Below, one piece after another: positions 18,321 to 26,656 of a stretch of 64,000 bases of DNA. A model generated the notes under the pieces. It had not been told where the DNA came from. It searched no databases and saw nothing but the letters and a program-made list of their open reading frames with translations. Origin of the DNA: Christensenellaceae bacterium (lineage in GTDB: Bacteria; Bacillota; Clostridia; Christensenellales; Aristaeellaceae); assembly GCA_012518615.1 (NCBI GenBank), contig JAAYRU010000038.1:27610-91609 (forward strand), read 5' to 3'. The position numbers and the translations under genes are program-made. Numbering within the stretch: position 1 is the stretch's first letter; each line of letters begins with the position of its first letter.

Positions 18321-19028
18321 CTACGCAGTACCAAGATAAGCTTTTTTAATTTCAGGGTTGTTGGAAAGCTCCTTTGCTGTGCCTTCTATTACCACATTGC
18401 CTGTTTCAAGCACATAGCCCCTGTCGGCGACCGAAAGCGCCATAGTGGCGTTTTGTTCTACAAGCAGCACGGTAGTGCCTTGCTTATTTATATCCTGTAT
18501 TATGTGGAAAATTTCGCTTACAAGTATGGGAGCAAGACCCATAGAAGGCTCATCCATCATAATAAGTGTGGGGCTGCTCATAAGCGCGCGACCTATGGCG
18601 AGCATCTGCTGCTCTCCGCCTGAAAGCGTGCCTGCAAGCTGGTTTCTGCGCTCCTTAAGCCTAGGGAAATGCTCATATACGCGCTGGGCATCTCTGTTAA
18701 GGCTGGCCTTATCTTTCCTGCAATAAGCGCCCATTTCAAGGTTCTCTTTAACGCTCATGCGGGCAAATACCCTGCGTCCCTCGGGAACATGGGCTATGCC
18801 TTTGTATATGCGCTGGTATGCGGGAAGGGTTTTAAGGTCTATATCCATAAAGGATACGCTGCCGCTTTTTATAGGTACAAGGGCTGATATTGAATTTAGC
18901 GTAGTAGTCTTTCCTGCACCGTTTGCGCCGATAAGCGTTACTATTTCGCCTTTGTTTACATGGAAACTTATCCCTTTAAGCGCTTTTATTGCGCCGTAAT
19001 ATACTTCTAAATCTACAACTTTCAGCAT
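18321..19028 (-). CDS. livF: branched-chain amino acid ABC transporter ATP-binding protein
   Basis: 235 residues, second ATPase of the Liv importer, cytoplasmic face. Walker A GANGAGKTT, signature LSGGEQQMLAIGRAL, Walker B LIMMDEPSMGLAP and the family's AHVPEGRRVFARMSVKENL. Its start overlaps the end of the upstream permease-ATPase fusion by 7 bases. Last gene of the liv operon. Confidence 0.96.
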   Translation of the reverse strand: MLKVVDLEVYYGAIKALKGISFHVNKGEIVTLIGANGAGKTTTLNSISALVPIKSGSVSFMDIDLKTLPAYQRIYKGIAHVPEGRRVFARMSVKENLEMGAYCRKDKASLNRDAQRVYEHFPRLKERRNQLAGTLSGGEQQMLAIGRALMSSPTLIMMDEPSMGLAPILVSEIFHIIQDINKQGTTVLLVEQNATMALSVADRGYVLETGNVVIEGTAKELSNNPEIKKAYLGTA

Positions 19029-20881
19029 GGTTTCGTGCCCTCTTCTTCATCCTGTGACATACCAAGATAAGCGGTTATTACATCCTCGTTGTTCGCTATT
19101 TCATTTGCAGTGCCTTCGGCAATTATATGACCGTAGTTAAGCACATATATACGCTCGCATATGCCCATTACAAGCTTCATATCGTGCTCAATAAGCAGTA
19201 TTGCAACTGAAAAGCGTGTGCGTATCCGCTTTATGGTATCCATAAGCTCCTGCGTTTCGGTGGCGTTCATGCCTGCGGCAGGTTCATCAAGCAGTAGTAC
19301 CTTCGGGTTTGACGCAAGCGCTCTGCATATTTCAAGCTTTCTTTGAAGACCGTAGGGGAGAGAGTCAGCATTATCGTCCGCGACATCTTCCATGTCAAAT
19401 ACGCGGAGCAATTCCCTTGCGCGTATGTCTATACCGTGCTCCTCGCTTGCATATTCTTCAGAGCGTAGAATGCCGCTCATGGGAGAGTAGCGCATTCTCG
19501 TATGGAAGGCTACTTTTATATTTTCAAGCACAGTCATGGACTTAAAAAGGCGGATGTTTTGGAAGGTTCTTGCTATGCCGTTATTTGTTATTTCATGCGT
19601 TGGGCGCCCCTTTATGGAGTTGCCAAGCAATATAATATCGCCCTGCGTAGGCTCATAAACGCCGGTTAGCAAATTGAACACTGTTGTTTTACCCGCGCCG
19701 TTTGGACCTATTAAACCGACTATTTCGTTATCTTTAAGATTTATGTTTATATTCTCAGCCGCAACAAGCCCGCCAAACTGTATGCCTAGATTTTTAGTTT
19801 CAAGCACGGGTTGGTTTTCCCATACATCATAGTGGGGTCTAAATGGAAGCTTAGGCTTATGCTCTTTCCTCTTAAAAACACTGTGCCATTTAGCTTCGAG
19901 TTTTTCAACAGTTGCAATTAACGAAAACTCCTTAGTGCCCATAAGCCCTGAGGGGCGGAAAATCATCATTAAAACAAGCGTTAGAGAGTATATTACCATA
20001 CGCCAAGCGGCAAATTCACGAAGCAGTTCAGGAAGGGTTACAAGCACAGTTGCGGATATTATGGAGCCTGTTATTGAGCCCATGCCGCCAAGCACTACCA
20101 TAACCAAATATTCTATAGACTTGTTAAAGTCAAAATATTTGGGAGTTAGCATACCTATTTGATGTGCGTGAAGCCCCCCCGCAATACCCGCAAAGAATGC
20201 GGCGAAGGTAAAGGCAAGCAGCTTATAGTAGGTGGTGGGTATGCCTGTGGCTTCGGCTGCAACCTCATTTTCGCGTATGGATATTATTGCCCTGCCGTGA
20301 CGGCTTCTGCCAAGGGTGAATATGCTGGTAACCACCATTACCATTATCCAGTACACTATGGCAAACTGTATGGCAGCGGAATCCTTAGGGCTTTCAGCGA
20401 GCGCGCGGGACATCCTTGGTATCCTCGTAAGCCCTGCGGGACCGCCTGTTATTTTAAGGTTTTCTATTACAACCCTTATAATTTCTCCAAAACCAAGTGT
20501 GATTATCGCAAGGTAGTCGCCTTTTAGCCTAAGTGCCGGCATACCTATTAAAAAGCCGAAAAGCGCAGCTAGCAAGCCACCAGCAAGTAGAGCTATTGTA
20601 AGAGATAGCCCTAAGGGCATGTCTGGGAGGGATTTGGTTATAATGCCGGCTGTATATGCACCAACAGACATAAAGCCCGCATGACCTAAGCAAAGCTGCC
20701 CTAGCAAGCCGGTAGTAAGGTTTAGGCTTACTGTCATTATTATTGCTATAAGCACGCTTATTAACAAGCTTGAGTAGTAGTTGTTAATATTTCCGCTAGC
20801 TATAAGTGCAAAAGCAAACAGAAAGGTGATTATTAGCGCAAAGCTATTTAATGCATAAGACTTAGTTTTATTTTTTGCCAT
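19022..20881 (-). CDS. LivM-LivG fusion: branched-chain amino acid ABC permease/ATPase
   Basis: 619 residues. The N-terminal half (about 1-330) is a LivM permease with about eight to nine membrane segments and family motifs GLLGQLCLGHAGFMSVGAY and RENEVAAEATGI. The C-terminal half (about 365-615) is a complete LivG ATPase with GPNGAGKTTVFNLLTGVYEP, the GIARTFQNIRLFKSMTVLEN loop, LPYGLQRKLEICRALASNP and LLLDEPAAGMNATE. In most bacteria these are two genes; the fusion fixes a 1:1 ratio. It starts 4 bases after the livH stop, so it is translationally coupled. Confidence 0.94.
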   Translation of the reverse strand: MAKNKTKSYALNSFALIITFLFAFALIASGNINNYYSSLLISVLIAIIMTVSLNLTTGLLGQLCLGHAGFMSVGAYTAGIITKSLPDMPLGLSLTIALLAGGLLAALFGFLIGMPALRLKGDYLAIITLGFGEIIRVVIENLKITGGPAGLTRIPRMSRALAESPKDSAAIQFAIVYWIMVMVVTSIFTLGRSRHGRAIISIRENEVAAEATGIPTTYYKLLAFTFAAFFAGIAGGLHAHQIGMLTPKYFDFNKSIEYLVMVVLGGMGSITGSIISATVLVTLPELLREFAAWRMVIYSLTLVLMMIFRPSGLMGTKEFSLIATVEKLEAKWHSVFKRKEHKPKLPFRPHYDVWENQPVLETKNLGIQFGGLVAAENININLKDNEIVGLIGPNGAGKTTVFNLLTGVYEPTQGDIILLGNSIKGRPTHEITNNGIARTFQNIRLFKSMTVLENIKVAFHTRMRYSPMSGILRSEEYASEEHGIDIRARELLRVFDMEDVADDNADSLPYGLQRKLEICRALASNPKVLLLDEPAAGMNATETQELMDTIKRIRTRFSVAILLIEHDMKLVMGICERIYVLNYGHIIAEGTANEIANNEDVITAYLGMSQDEEEGTKPC

Positions 20882-20885
20882 ATTA

Positions 20886-21764
20886 TCACACCTTCTCTCT
20901 TACGCTCTTGCCAAGCAGACCCGAGGGCTTGAAAAGTAGAACTATTATTAATATACCGTAAACCACTGCATCGCTAAGTTGGGAGGAAATATATGCTTTA
21001 GTAAAGCTTTCCGCAATGCCAAGTAAAAAGCCGCCAAGCATGGCGCCGGGTATTACCCCTATTCCGCCAAGCACTGCGGCTATAAACGCTTTTACACCGG
21101 GCAATGAACCCATAGTAGGCGAAACGGAAGGATAAGCCAGACAAAAAAGCGCCGAACCAATCCCGGCAAGGGTGCAGCCTATTGCAAATGTAAGGGTGAT
21201 AGTATTATCGGTATTGATGCCCATAAGTAGCGCCGCTTTCATATCTTCAGATACCGCTCGCATAGATTTTCCTGCCTTTGAAGTCGTTACAAAGGTTTGA
21301 AGCGCCATCATAATTACAATAGATACACCGAATGTAAGTATGGTAATAAAGCTTATCTGAATATCTCCTAAGTTTAGAGGGGCTACGCTTAAGGGCACAG
21401 GATAGGGCTTTGGCGTAGGTGTAAAAATTAGCAACGCTAAATTCTGAAGCAACATACTAACCCCAATTGCCGTTATAAGTGAAGATATTTTAGGTGAATT
21501 TCTAAGCGGCTTATAGGCTACTTTTTCAATTAATATACCGAATAATGCGCAAATAACAATGGAAATAAGTATTGCAGCTAAGGGCGAAAGCCCAAGCGTT
21601 CCTATGGCTACAACAACAGTATAAGCACCCACCATAAGTATATCGCCATGGGCGAAATTTATCAGCCTGATAATTCCGTATACCATAGTATATCCAAGCG
21701 CAATGAGCGCATAGATACTCCCGACATGTATGCCGTTTATCAGTTGATTTATAAATAGTGACAC
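20886..21764 (-). CDS. livH: branched-chain amino acid ABC transporter permease
   Basis: 292 residues from the GTG at 21764, which follows GAGGAG; the frame extends to 21785 without a better start. Inner-membrane channel subunit with about eight membrane segments. LivH motifs are GIHVGSIYALIALGYTMVYG, LINFAHGDILMVGAY and VKAFIAAVLGGIGVIPGAML. A strong hairpin separates it from livK upstream. Confidence 0.95.
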   Translation of the reverse strand: MSLFINQLINGIHVGSIYALIALGYTMVYGIIRLINFAHGDILMVGAYTVVVAIGTLGLSPLAAILISIVICALFGILIEKVAYKPLRNSPKISSLITAIGVSMLLQNLALLIFTPTPKPYPVPLSVAPLNLGDIQISFITILTFGVSIVIMMALQTFVTTSKAGKSMRAVSEDMKAALLMGINTDNTITLTFAIGCTLAGIGSALFCLAYPSVSPTMGSLPGVKAFIAAVLGGIGVIPGAMLGGFLLGIAESFTKAYISSQLSDAVVYGILIIVLLFKPSGLLGKSVREKV

Positions 21765-21783
21765 GGTTTTCTCCTCGCAAAGC

Positions 21784-21820
21784 AACTATTAACCGGCGGA
21801 AATTCCGCCAGTTAATAGTT
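21784..21820 (-). other. intercistronic hairpin between livK and livH
   Basis: AACTATTAAC (21784-21793) and GTTAATAGTT (21811-21820) form a perfect 10-bp outer stem, continued by GGCGG/CCGCC. No T-run follows on the coding strand, so it is more likely a 3'-end stabiliser of livK mRNA than a terminator. Confidence 0.7.
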
Positions 21821-21861
21821 AGCGTGTGTTAGTTTTTATTAACTTTATGCATGGTTTATTA

Positions 21862-22986
21862 TTAGGGGTCTACCCTCTCTAAGAACACTTTGTTGCCGTC
21901 CGCATCGAAAGTGGTGAAGAACGCGCTCTTGATGGGGTCATTATGGTCGTCAAAGGTGATAATGCCTGTAACGCCTTCAACTTCCATATTCTTGATTGCA
22001 TCGACTATTGCCGCATAGTCTTCAGTGCCAGCTTTTTTAATAGCTTCGGTTAGTACTAAGGCTGTATCGTAAGCAGTGGCGGAGAACGAAACTGTGGGAA
22101 CTTCGCCGTATTTTTCCTCATATCCTTTAAGGAATTTAACTGCTACTTCGCCTGCTGCGTCGTTATTAAAGTGGTCAGAATATATTACGTTTGTAAGCAG
22201 AGAAAAATCTGTAATGGAGTCCGTAATGCTTGAGATACCGTCAGCGCCTATGAAGGGAATATCAAGCCCTATTTCATCCGCCTGTTTTACAATATGTGCA
22301 GCGGGTGCGCCGTAGTAGGGCAGGAACAAGGCTTCAGGATTTGCGTTCTTTATGTTGGTAAGCTGGGCTTTGAAGTCCACATCAGCAAAGGCGGCGGCTT
22401 CAGTAGCAACAATGTTCAAACCAAGCTCTTTGCATTCGTTTACGAAAGTTTCATATAGACCGGTGGAATAATCATCGCCTGTGTCATATAGAGCGGCAAC
22501 ATTTTTATAGTTTTTAGATTTCATGTACCTTGCTATCATAACAGATTGGAAAGGGTCAATAAAGCAAGTACGGAACACATTGGGTCTACCGGTTGTAACT
22601 TCATATGCGGTTGCGGAGGGGGAAACCATGGGGATGCCATCTTCTGCCGCGGCATCTGCAACAGCATTGGTAACGCCGGTAAGTACCGCGCCGAGTATGG
22701 CGACAACTTCGTCATTTTCGACTAGGCGATAATAAGCCTGCTGACCGATTGCAGGATCGCCTTGGCTATCTACCCATATTATTTCAACTTTTTTGCCATC
22801 AATGCCGCCTGCATTGTTTAGTTCTTCAAAAAACAAGTCCGCACCGTTTTTAACTGCTACGCCATAGGTGGCATACGGACCGGTAAGTACACCGATGCCA
22901 CCAATCTTAATAACTTCCTCCGCGGGTACTACTATTAGTGTAGTGAGCATGGCTATACTGAGCAATATTAGAAATAGTTTTTTCAT
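21862..22986 (-). CDS. livK: branched-chain amino acid-binding protein of the Liv ABC transporter
   Basis: 374 residues. Type 1 periplasmic-binding fold (Leu/Ile/Val class): IKIGGIGVLTGPYATYG, GADLFFEELNNAGGIDGKKV, DSQGDPAIGQQAYYRLV and AILGAVLTGVTNAVADAA. The signal peptide (MKKLFLILLSIAMLTTLIVV, then PAEE) has no lipobox cysteine, although Gram-positive solute-binding proteins are normally lipoproteins. First gene of livK-livH-livMG-livF with its own promoter and an AGGAGG ribosome site at 22995-23000. Confidence 0.95.
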   Translation of the reverse strand: MKKLFLILLSIAMLTTLIVVPAEEVIKIGGIGVLTGPYATYGVAVKNGADLFFEELNNAGGIDGKKVEIIWVDSQGDPAIGQQAYYRLVENDEVVAILGAVLTGVTNAVADAAAEDGIPMVSPSATAYEVTTGRPNVFRTCFIDPFQSVMIARYMKSKNYKNVAALYDTGDDYSTGLYETFVNECKELGLNIVATEAAAFADVDFKAQLTNIKNANPEALFLPYYGAPAAHIVKQADEIGLDIPFIGADGISSITDSITDFSLLTNVIYSDHFNNDAAGEVAVKFLKGYEEKYGEVPTVSFSATAYDTALVLTEAIKKAGTEDYAAIVDAIKNMEVEGVTGIITFDDHNDPIKSAFFTTFDADGNKVFLERVDP

Positions 22987-23035
22987 CGGATATACCTCCT
23001 TATATTTTACCAGAATTTTTTCCTAGTATTGAAAT

Positions 23036-23064
23036 AGAATAAACAATTAATAGCAATAATGCAA
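23036..23064 (-). promoter_or_regulatory. promoter of the liv operon
   Basis: Reverse strand TTGCAT (23059-23064), 17-base spacer, TATTCT (23036-23041), about 50 bases before the livK ATG. Moderate match to consensus. Confidence 0.5.
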
Positions 23065-23087
23065 GCCCTTACACATAAAAAGTTTGT

Positions 23088-23131
23088 TTTTATATTGTAT
23101 TCTGAATGTTTTTTCTATAGCCTGTAAAATT
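23088..23131. repeat. 44-bp direct repeat, left copy
   Basis: Identical over 44 bases, in the same orientation, to 27877-27920. Read on the reverse strand it starts with AATTTTACAGGCTATAG, which in the right copy encodes the last residues and stop of the DUF4838 gene. The left copy lies just after the MFS gene stop. The two copies enclose the metal-uptake module. Confidence 0.9.
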
Positions 23132-23142
23132 AACCGTAAACT

Positions 23143-24444
23143 TCATTCTTGAGCCGAAAGCGTTTCATTCTGTGCAGATGCACAATGAGCCTTGTCATAC
23201 AGCCATTTTGCGCTAAGGGCACATATAAGCAGCAACATACCTGATACGGCTATAGCACGGTATATACCCATATTGTCTACCAGAAAGCCCACAGCTATTT
23301 TACCGCCGGCTATGCCTATGCTGGATACGAGGGAAACTACCATCATAACCCGGCTTAGCAGATGTTTAGGCGTTTGTGTACGGAAGAATACGGAACAGGT
23401 CATCTGCATAGGAATAGCAGCGATTATTGTAATAGCATCTAATATGCCGATTATTATAACCGACGTTATAACGCCGATGTAATTATTTAGACCTAAAAAG
23501 GCAAAAAGTGCAATAATAATTATAGTAATGGCTATTATAGCGGAGTGCCGCCAATAAAGCTTTTTAAAGGGTACTCTTTTTACAAGTGGTACGGCAATGA
23601 AGGGAACAAATAAGGATACGGTTGTGGTTAGGGTGTTGAACAAGCCGTAAGCCTCGACAGATAGCTCAAATGCCTCCCTTAATAGATATGCGACAGCAAC
23701 TGAAAATGTTGCGCTGAAGAAAGCGTTAAATACAGGCAATATAAGTATAAAGCCTGTTAAAAACCTGTCCCCAAGTATGTATCTTATGCCGCCGGTTATC
23801 TCAACAAAAAAGTTGGTTTTTTCCTTTTTTTCCGGTGCAGGCAACGCGTAGGGGGTGCGGATTGTTTTCTGCAAGATAGAAGCTATCAAATACATTATAG
23901 CTGTTACGCCAATGGCGGGTACCACACCTAAATTGGCGTATATTAAAGCGCCAAGCATTGGCGATGTTACCCATACTATGCCATCGTCAACTTTAGATAA
24001 TGAAGTTGCCTCATTTATTTCTTCAGGCGTAACTATATCAGGGATTATTGCAGAAGAAGGTCCTGCATAAAAAACCTCGGTTATTTCAAGCCCTATAACA
24101 AGCACATATACCGCAGCTATAGAAAGGCTTTGATTTTGACCTAACAGGAAAAAGATTGCTAGAAATATAGCGTTTATAAGAGTTAATGCCATCATTAGCT
24201 TCATTCGGGGTAAACGATCGCCTGCTAAACCGCTAAATGGCATAAGTACAAGCCTAGGCACTACTACAATAGATAATATCACAGCAAACTGACCTGCGGA
24301 GCCTGTTATATCCAGCACATAAAGCGCCAGTACAAATTGCAATATGTTGCTTGCTGCATCGGCAATAGCGGAAGCAAACCAGTAACGCACATAATTTCTG
24401 TTACGCAGAAGTGAACGGATATTTAGCTTTTTATCTTGTTTCAT
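23143..24444 (-). CDS. major facilitator superfamily transporter
   Basis: 433 residues with about twelve membrane segments. The N-terminal RNRNYVRYWFASAIADAASN and the loop GLAGDRLPRMKLMMALT (motif A-like) fit the MFS group that includes enterobactin exporter EntS and macrolide exporters. Position downstream of a siderophore-type ABC importer within the same repeat-bounded segment suggests metallophore export, but a drug exporter is equally possible. A 9-bp hairpin lies just upstream of its ribosome site. Confidence 0.85.
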   Translation of the reverse strand: MKQDKKLNIRSLLRNRNYVRYWFASAIADAASNILQFVLALYVLDITGSAGQFAVILSIVVVPRLVLMPFSGLAGDRLPRMKLMMALTLINAIFLAIFFLLGQNQSLSIAAVYVLVIGLEITEVFYAGPSSAIIPDIVTPEEINEATSLSKVDDGIVWVTSPMLGALIYANLGVVPAIGVTAIMYLIASILQKTIRTPYALPAPEKKEKTNFFVEITGGIRYILGDRFLTGFILILPVFNAFFSATFSVAVAYLLREAFELSVEAYGLFNTLTTTVSLFVPFIAVPLVKRVPFKKLYWRHSAIIAITIIIIALFAFLGLNNYIGVITSVIIIGILDAITIIAAIPMQMTCSVFFRTQTPKHLLSRVMMVVSLVSSIGIAGGKIAVGFLVDNMGIYRAIAVSGMLLLICALSAKWLYDKAHCASAQNETLSAQE

Positions 24445-24464
24445 TATTTCTCCTATATGATATA

Positions 24465-24493
24465 GCGCCGCCGGAGGTGTAATACGGCGGCGC
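24465..24493 (-). other. intercistronic hairpin upstream of the MFS gene
   Basis: GCGCCGCCG (24465-24473) pairs perfectly with CGGCGGCGC (24485-24493) around an 11-base loop. No T-run follows on the coding strand. It could uncouple MFS expression from the importer genes. Confidence 0.6.
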
Positions 24494-24526
24494 CTTTATG
24501 CTTAAGTGCCGGAATGGATTAGTACA

Positions 24527-24595
24527 TTAGAATGCTTCAGGGGCTATTGCCTTAGTAAGCTTAGTGATGTAATTTACATTCTGTAATCTAGGGAA
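24527..24595 (-). pseudogene. remnant of a second FecB-type binding protein gene (last 22 codons)
   Basis: The reverse strand encodes FPRLQNVNYITKLTKAIA then PEAF and stop. This matches the last 22 residues of the intact binding protein (24858-25832), FPGLQNINYITKLAKAIA then PEAF, with three substitutions. Homology stops abruptly upstream of the phenylalanine. It looks like the tail of a lost tandem copy. Confidence 0.8.
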
Positions 24596-24857
24596 CAAAA
24601 AATTACTTAAATATAAAGTAGATACCTTCCTGATTACTTATTAAACGGTGCAACCATTTATAAATAGTTTGCAGCGTAGCATTGTCAGCTGATGAATGGT
24701 TCTTTATGGGTAATGAGCATTTAGGTGTTTGGTCTAAGTTGCGTCCATTACAAGGGGGTTCGCTCATCGCGCCGGAGAGCGGGCTACTATCGCCCGCAGT
24801 TCTCCAGCGTTTTAGAGGAGGATTAAAAAGCATCGTGTAATGCATGAGTATGGCATA
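24596..24857. other. unassigned DNA between the binding-protein gene and its remnant
   Basis: 262 bases with no supportable gene. It contains a strong hairpin at 24774-24805 (GCGGGC/GCCCGC plus GGAGA/TCTCC with a 3-base bulge) about 50 bases after the binding-protein stop on the coding strand. An 80-codon frame (24845-24603, minus) lacks a ribosome site. On the reverse strand a stretch near 24729-24762 (CCCCCTTGTAATGGACGC and onward) looks like an insertion-sequence end, but I cannot name a family. Confidence 0.4.
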
Positions 24858-25832
24858 TTAGAATGCTTCAGGGGCTATTGCCTTAGCAAGCTTAGTTATG
24901 TAATTAATGTTCTGTAAGCCTGGGAAGGTGGCAATAACCGGCACTATAACATAATTGCCTTCTTTTACTGCTGTTACTTCGGATAATTCTTCTGTGCTGT
25001 TAAGGTAATCAATCTTGTTCTTAACATCATCATTTGTTTCTGTGAAGTATTCAGATATTACTATTATATCGGGGTTACGGGCGATTATCTCTTCAATATT
25101 TACGCCGCCAAACTGTTTTTCAACATCCTTAAATATGTTTTCGCCTCCGGCAAGTTCTATCATATTATTAACAAGACCTATACCGCCCGCGATAATAAAC
25201 ATGTCTTCCCTTGTACTATCAAAGAGCATAACCTTCTTCTTTTCTTTGTCTGCAACTTTTTCTTGTACATCTTTTACGGTATTTTGCATTTCGGCTACTA
25301 TTTCTTCAGCCCTTTCTTTTGCATTGAATAGGGTGCCCAAGTTACGCACATCGTTGTAGGTGTTTTCTATAGTGCAGTTTGGCACATAGGAGCCTTCGTT
25401 AGCGTATATGTTTATGCCATTGCTTATATAATCCTCAAGAGTGCCGAATATTTTAGCTGCATTAAAGTAATAAGCGTTCATAACAACCATGTCGGGCTTA
25501 ATATTAAGCATGTTTTCAAGTGTGGGTATACCATCGTTTAGCGACTTGGGGTAGGGTAAATCCTTTAGCGCATCCTGATATTCAGGCAGTATATCCTGTA
25601 CATCATTATGCCCCTTAGCTATGCCTATTATGTTACCCGTCTTGCCAAGCGCTGCGAGTATTTCCGCCGAATTTATTGTAAGTATTACCACGCGCTCCGG
25701 CTCTTTTTCAAGAGTAACTTCTTGGTTGTAGTTGCTAACAGTAACGGGGTATGCGTCATTAGCCGCAAGTGTTGGTATGCTAAACAGCATAATTAGAGCA
25801 GTAAATAGTATTAGTAGTCGTTTGGTTTTCAT
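24858..25832 (-). CDS. FecB/BtuF-type metal-chelate substrate-binding protein
   Basis: 324 residues, class III periplasmic-binding fold. Typical segments are EPERVVILTINSAEILAALG, GIAKGH, PTLENMLNIKPDMVVMNAYY, IARNPDIIVISEYF and a C-terminal VKEGNYVIVPVIATFPG. The signal peptide (MKTKRLLILFTALIMLFSIP then TLAAN) has no lipobox cysteine. It is the third gene of the permease-ATPase-binding protein operon. The ligand may be a siderophore, haem or corrinoid; sequence alone does not decide. Confidence 0.9.
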   Translation of the reverse strand: MKTKRLLILFTALIMLFSIPTLAANDAYPVTVSNYNQEVTLEKEPERVVILTINSAEILAALGKTGNIIGIAKGHNDVQDILPEYQDALKDLPYPKSLNDGIPTLENMLNIKPDMVVMNAYYFNAAKIFGTLEDYISNGINIYANEGSYVPNCTIENTYNDVRNLGTLFNAKERAEEIVAEMQNTVKDVQEKVADKEKKKVMLFDSTREDMFIIAGGIGLVNNMIELAGGENIFKDVEKQFGGVNIEEIIARNPDIIVISEYFTETNDDVKNKIDYLNSTEELSEVTAVKEGNYVIVPVIATFPGLQNINYITKLAKAIAPEAF

Positions 25833-25875
25833 GAAATGAGTTCCTCCTTAGGTGTTTTTATATTTGCTTAACGGA

Positions 25876-26655
25876 TTATTGCGCCGTCATCGCTTCGTTT
25901 ATTACAAGCTGCAAACGCCCGTTTTTAAGCTGCATTATATCGGCTTCTACGCCGAATACTTCAGCCATAAGCTTGGGCGTTAGCACTTCTTTTGGCGTGC
26001 CGCTTGCAACCACATGCCCGCTACATAGCACATATAGTTCATCGCAAAATTGGGCTGCTAGGTTTAGGTTATGGTAAACGCCAAGCACGGTAGTATTGAG
26101 CCTGCGTATTAGCGCCATTATGCTCCACTGGTAATGCACATCGAGGTGGTTGGTAGGCTCGTCCAGCACGAATATATCTGCCTGCTGCGCTAGGGAGCGG
26201 GCGATTAAAACCCGCTGCTTTTCACCGCCGGAAAGGGTGTTAAAGGAGCGGTAGCGGTATGCTTCCATGCCTATTGCATTAAGGGCATCGTCTGCAAACT
26301 GCATATCCTCTTTTGTGTAGCTTTCAAAGCTGCGGCGGTAGGGTGCGCGCCCGAGCAGTACCATTTTTTCTACAGTGAAGTCAAAATCGCTAGAGTTTTC
26401 CTGCCTTACTACTGTAAGCTTACGGGCGGACTGTTTGTGTGTATAGTTTTCTATATCTCTGCCGTCTATAAATACTTTCTTGTATTCAGAAGGAAGCGCC
26501 CTATAAATATGCTTTAACAGGGTTGTTTTTCCGCTGCCATTAGGTCCTATAATCCCCACCATCTTTTTATCTTCAACATTAATAGATATACCTTTAAGGA
26601 TATCGAAACCGTCAATTGAATAATTAAGTTGTTTTGTTTCAAGGCGTAGCTGCAT
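25876..26655 (-). CDS. FecE/FepC-type ABC transporter ATP-binding protein
   Basis: 259 residues from the ATG at 26655, preceded by GGAAGGGG; the frame is open to 26694 without a better start. Energises import of an iron chelate or corrinoid. Walker A GPNGSGKTTLLKHIYRALP, signature LSGGEKQRVLIARSLAQQ, Walker B IFVLDEPTNHLDVHYQW and the FecE-type TVEKMVLLGRAPYRR. The start sits directly against the permease stop, so translation is coupled. Confidence 0.93.
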   Translation of the reverse strand: MQLRLETKQLNYSIDGFDILKGISINVEDKKMVGIIGPNGSGKTTLLKHIYRALPSEYKKVFIDGRDIENYTHKQSARKLTVVRQENSSDFDFTVEKMVLLGRAPYRRSFESYTKEDMQFADDALNAIGMEAYRYRSFNTLSGGEKQRVLIARSLAQQADIFVLDEPTNHLDVHYQWSIMALIRRLNTTVLGVYHNLNLAAQFCDELYVLCSGHVVASGTPKEVLTPKLMAEVFGVEADIMQLKNGRLQLVINEAMTAQ

Positions 26656-26656
26656 G

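Noticed and set aside
24603..24845. 80-codon open frame (minus) between the binding-protein gene and its remnant
   Set aside because: No ribosome site, runs through a strong hairpin and into unrelated flanks, and resembles no family I know; kept only as unassigned DNA.
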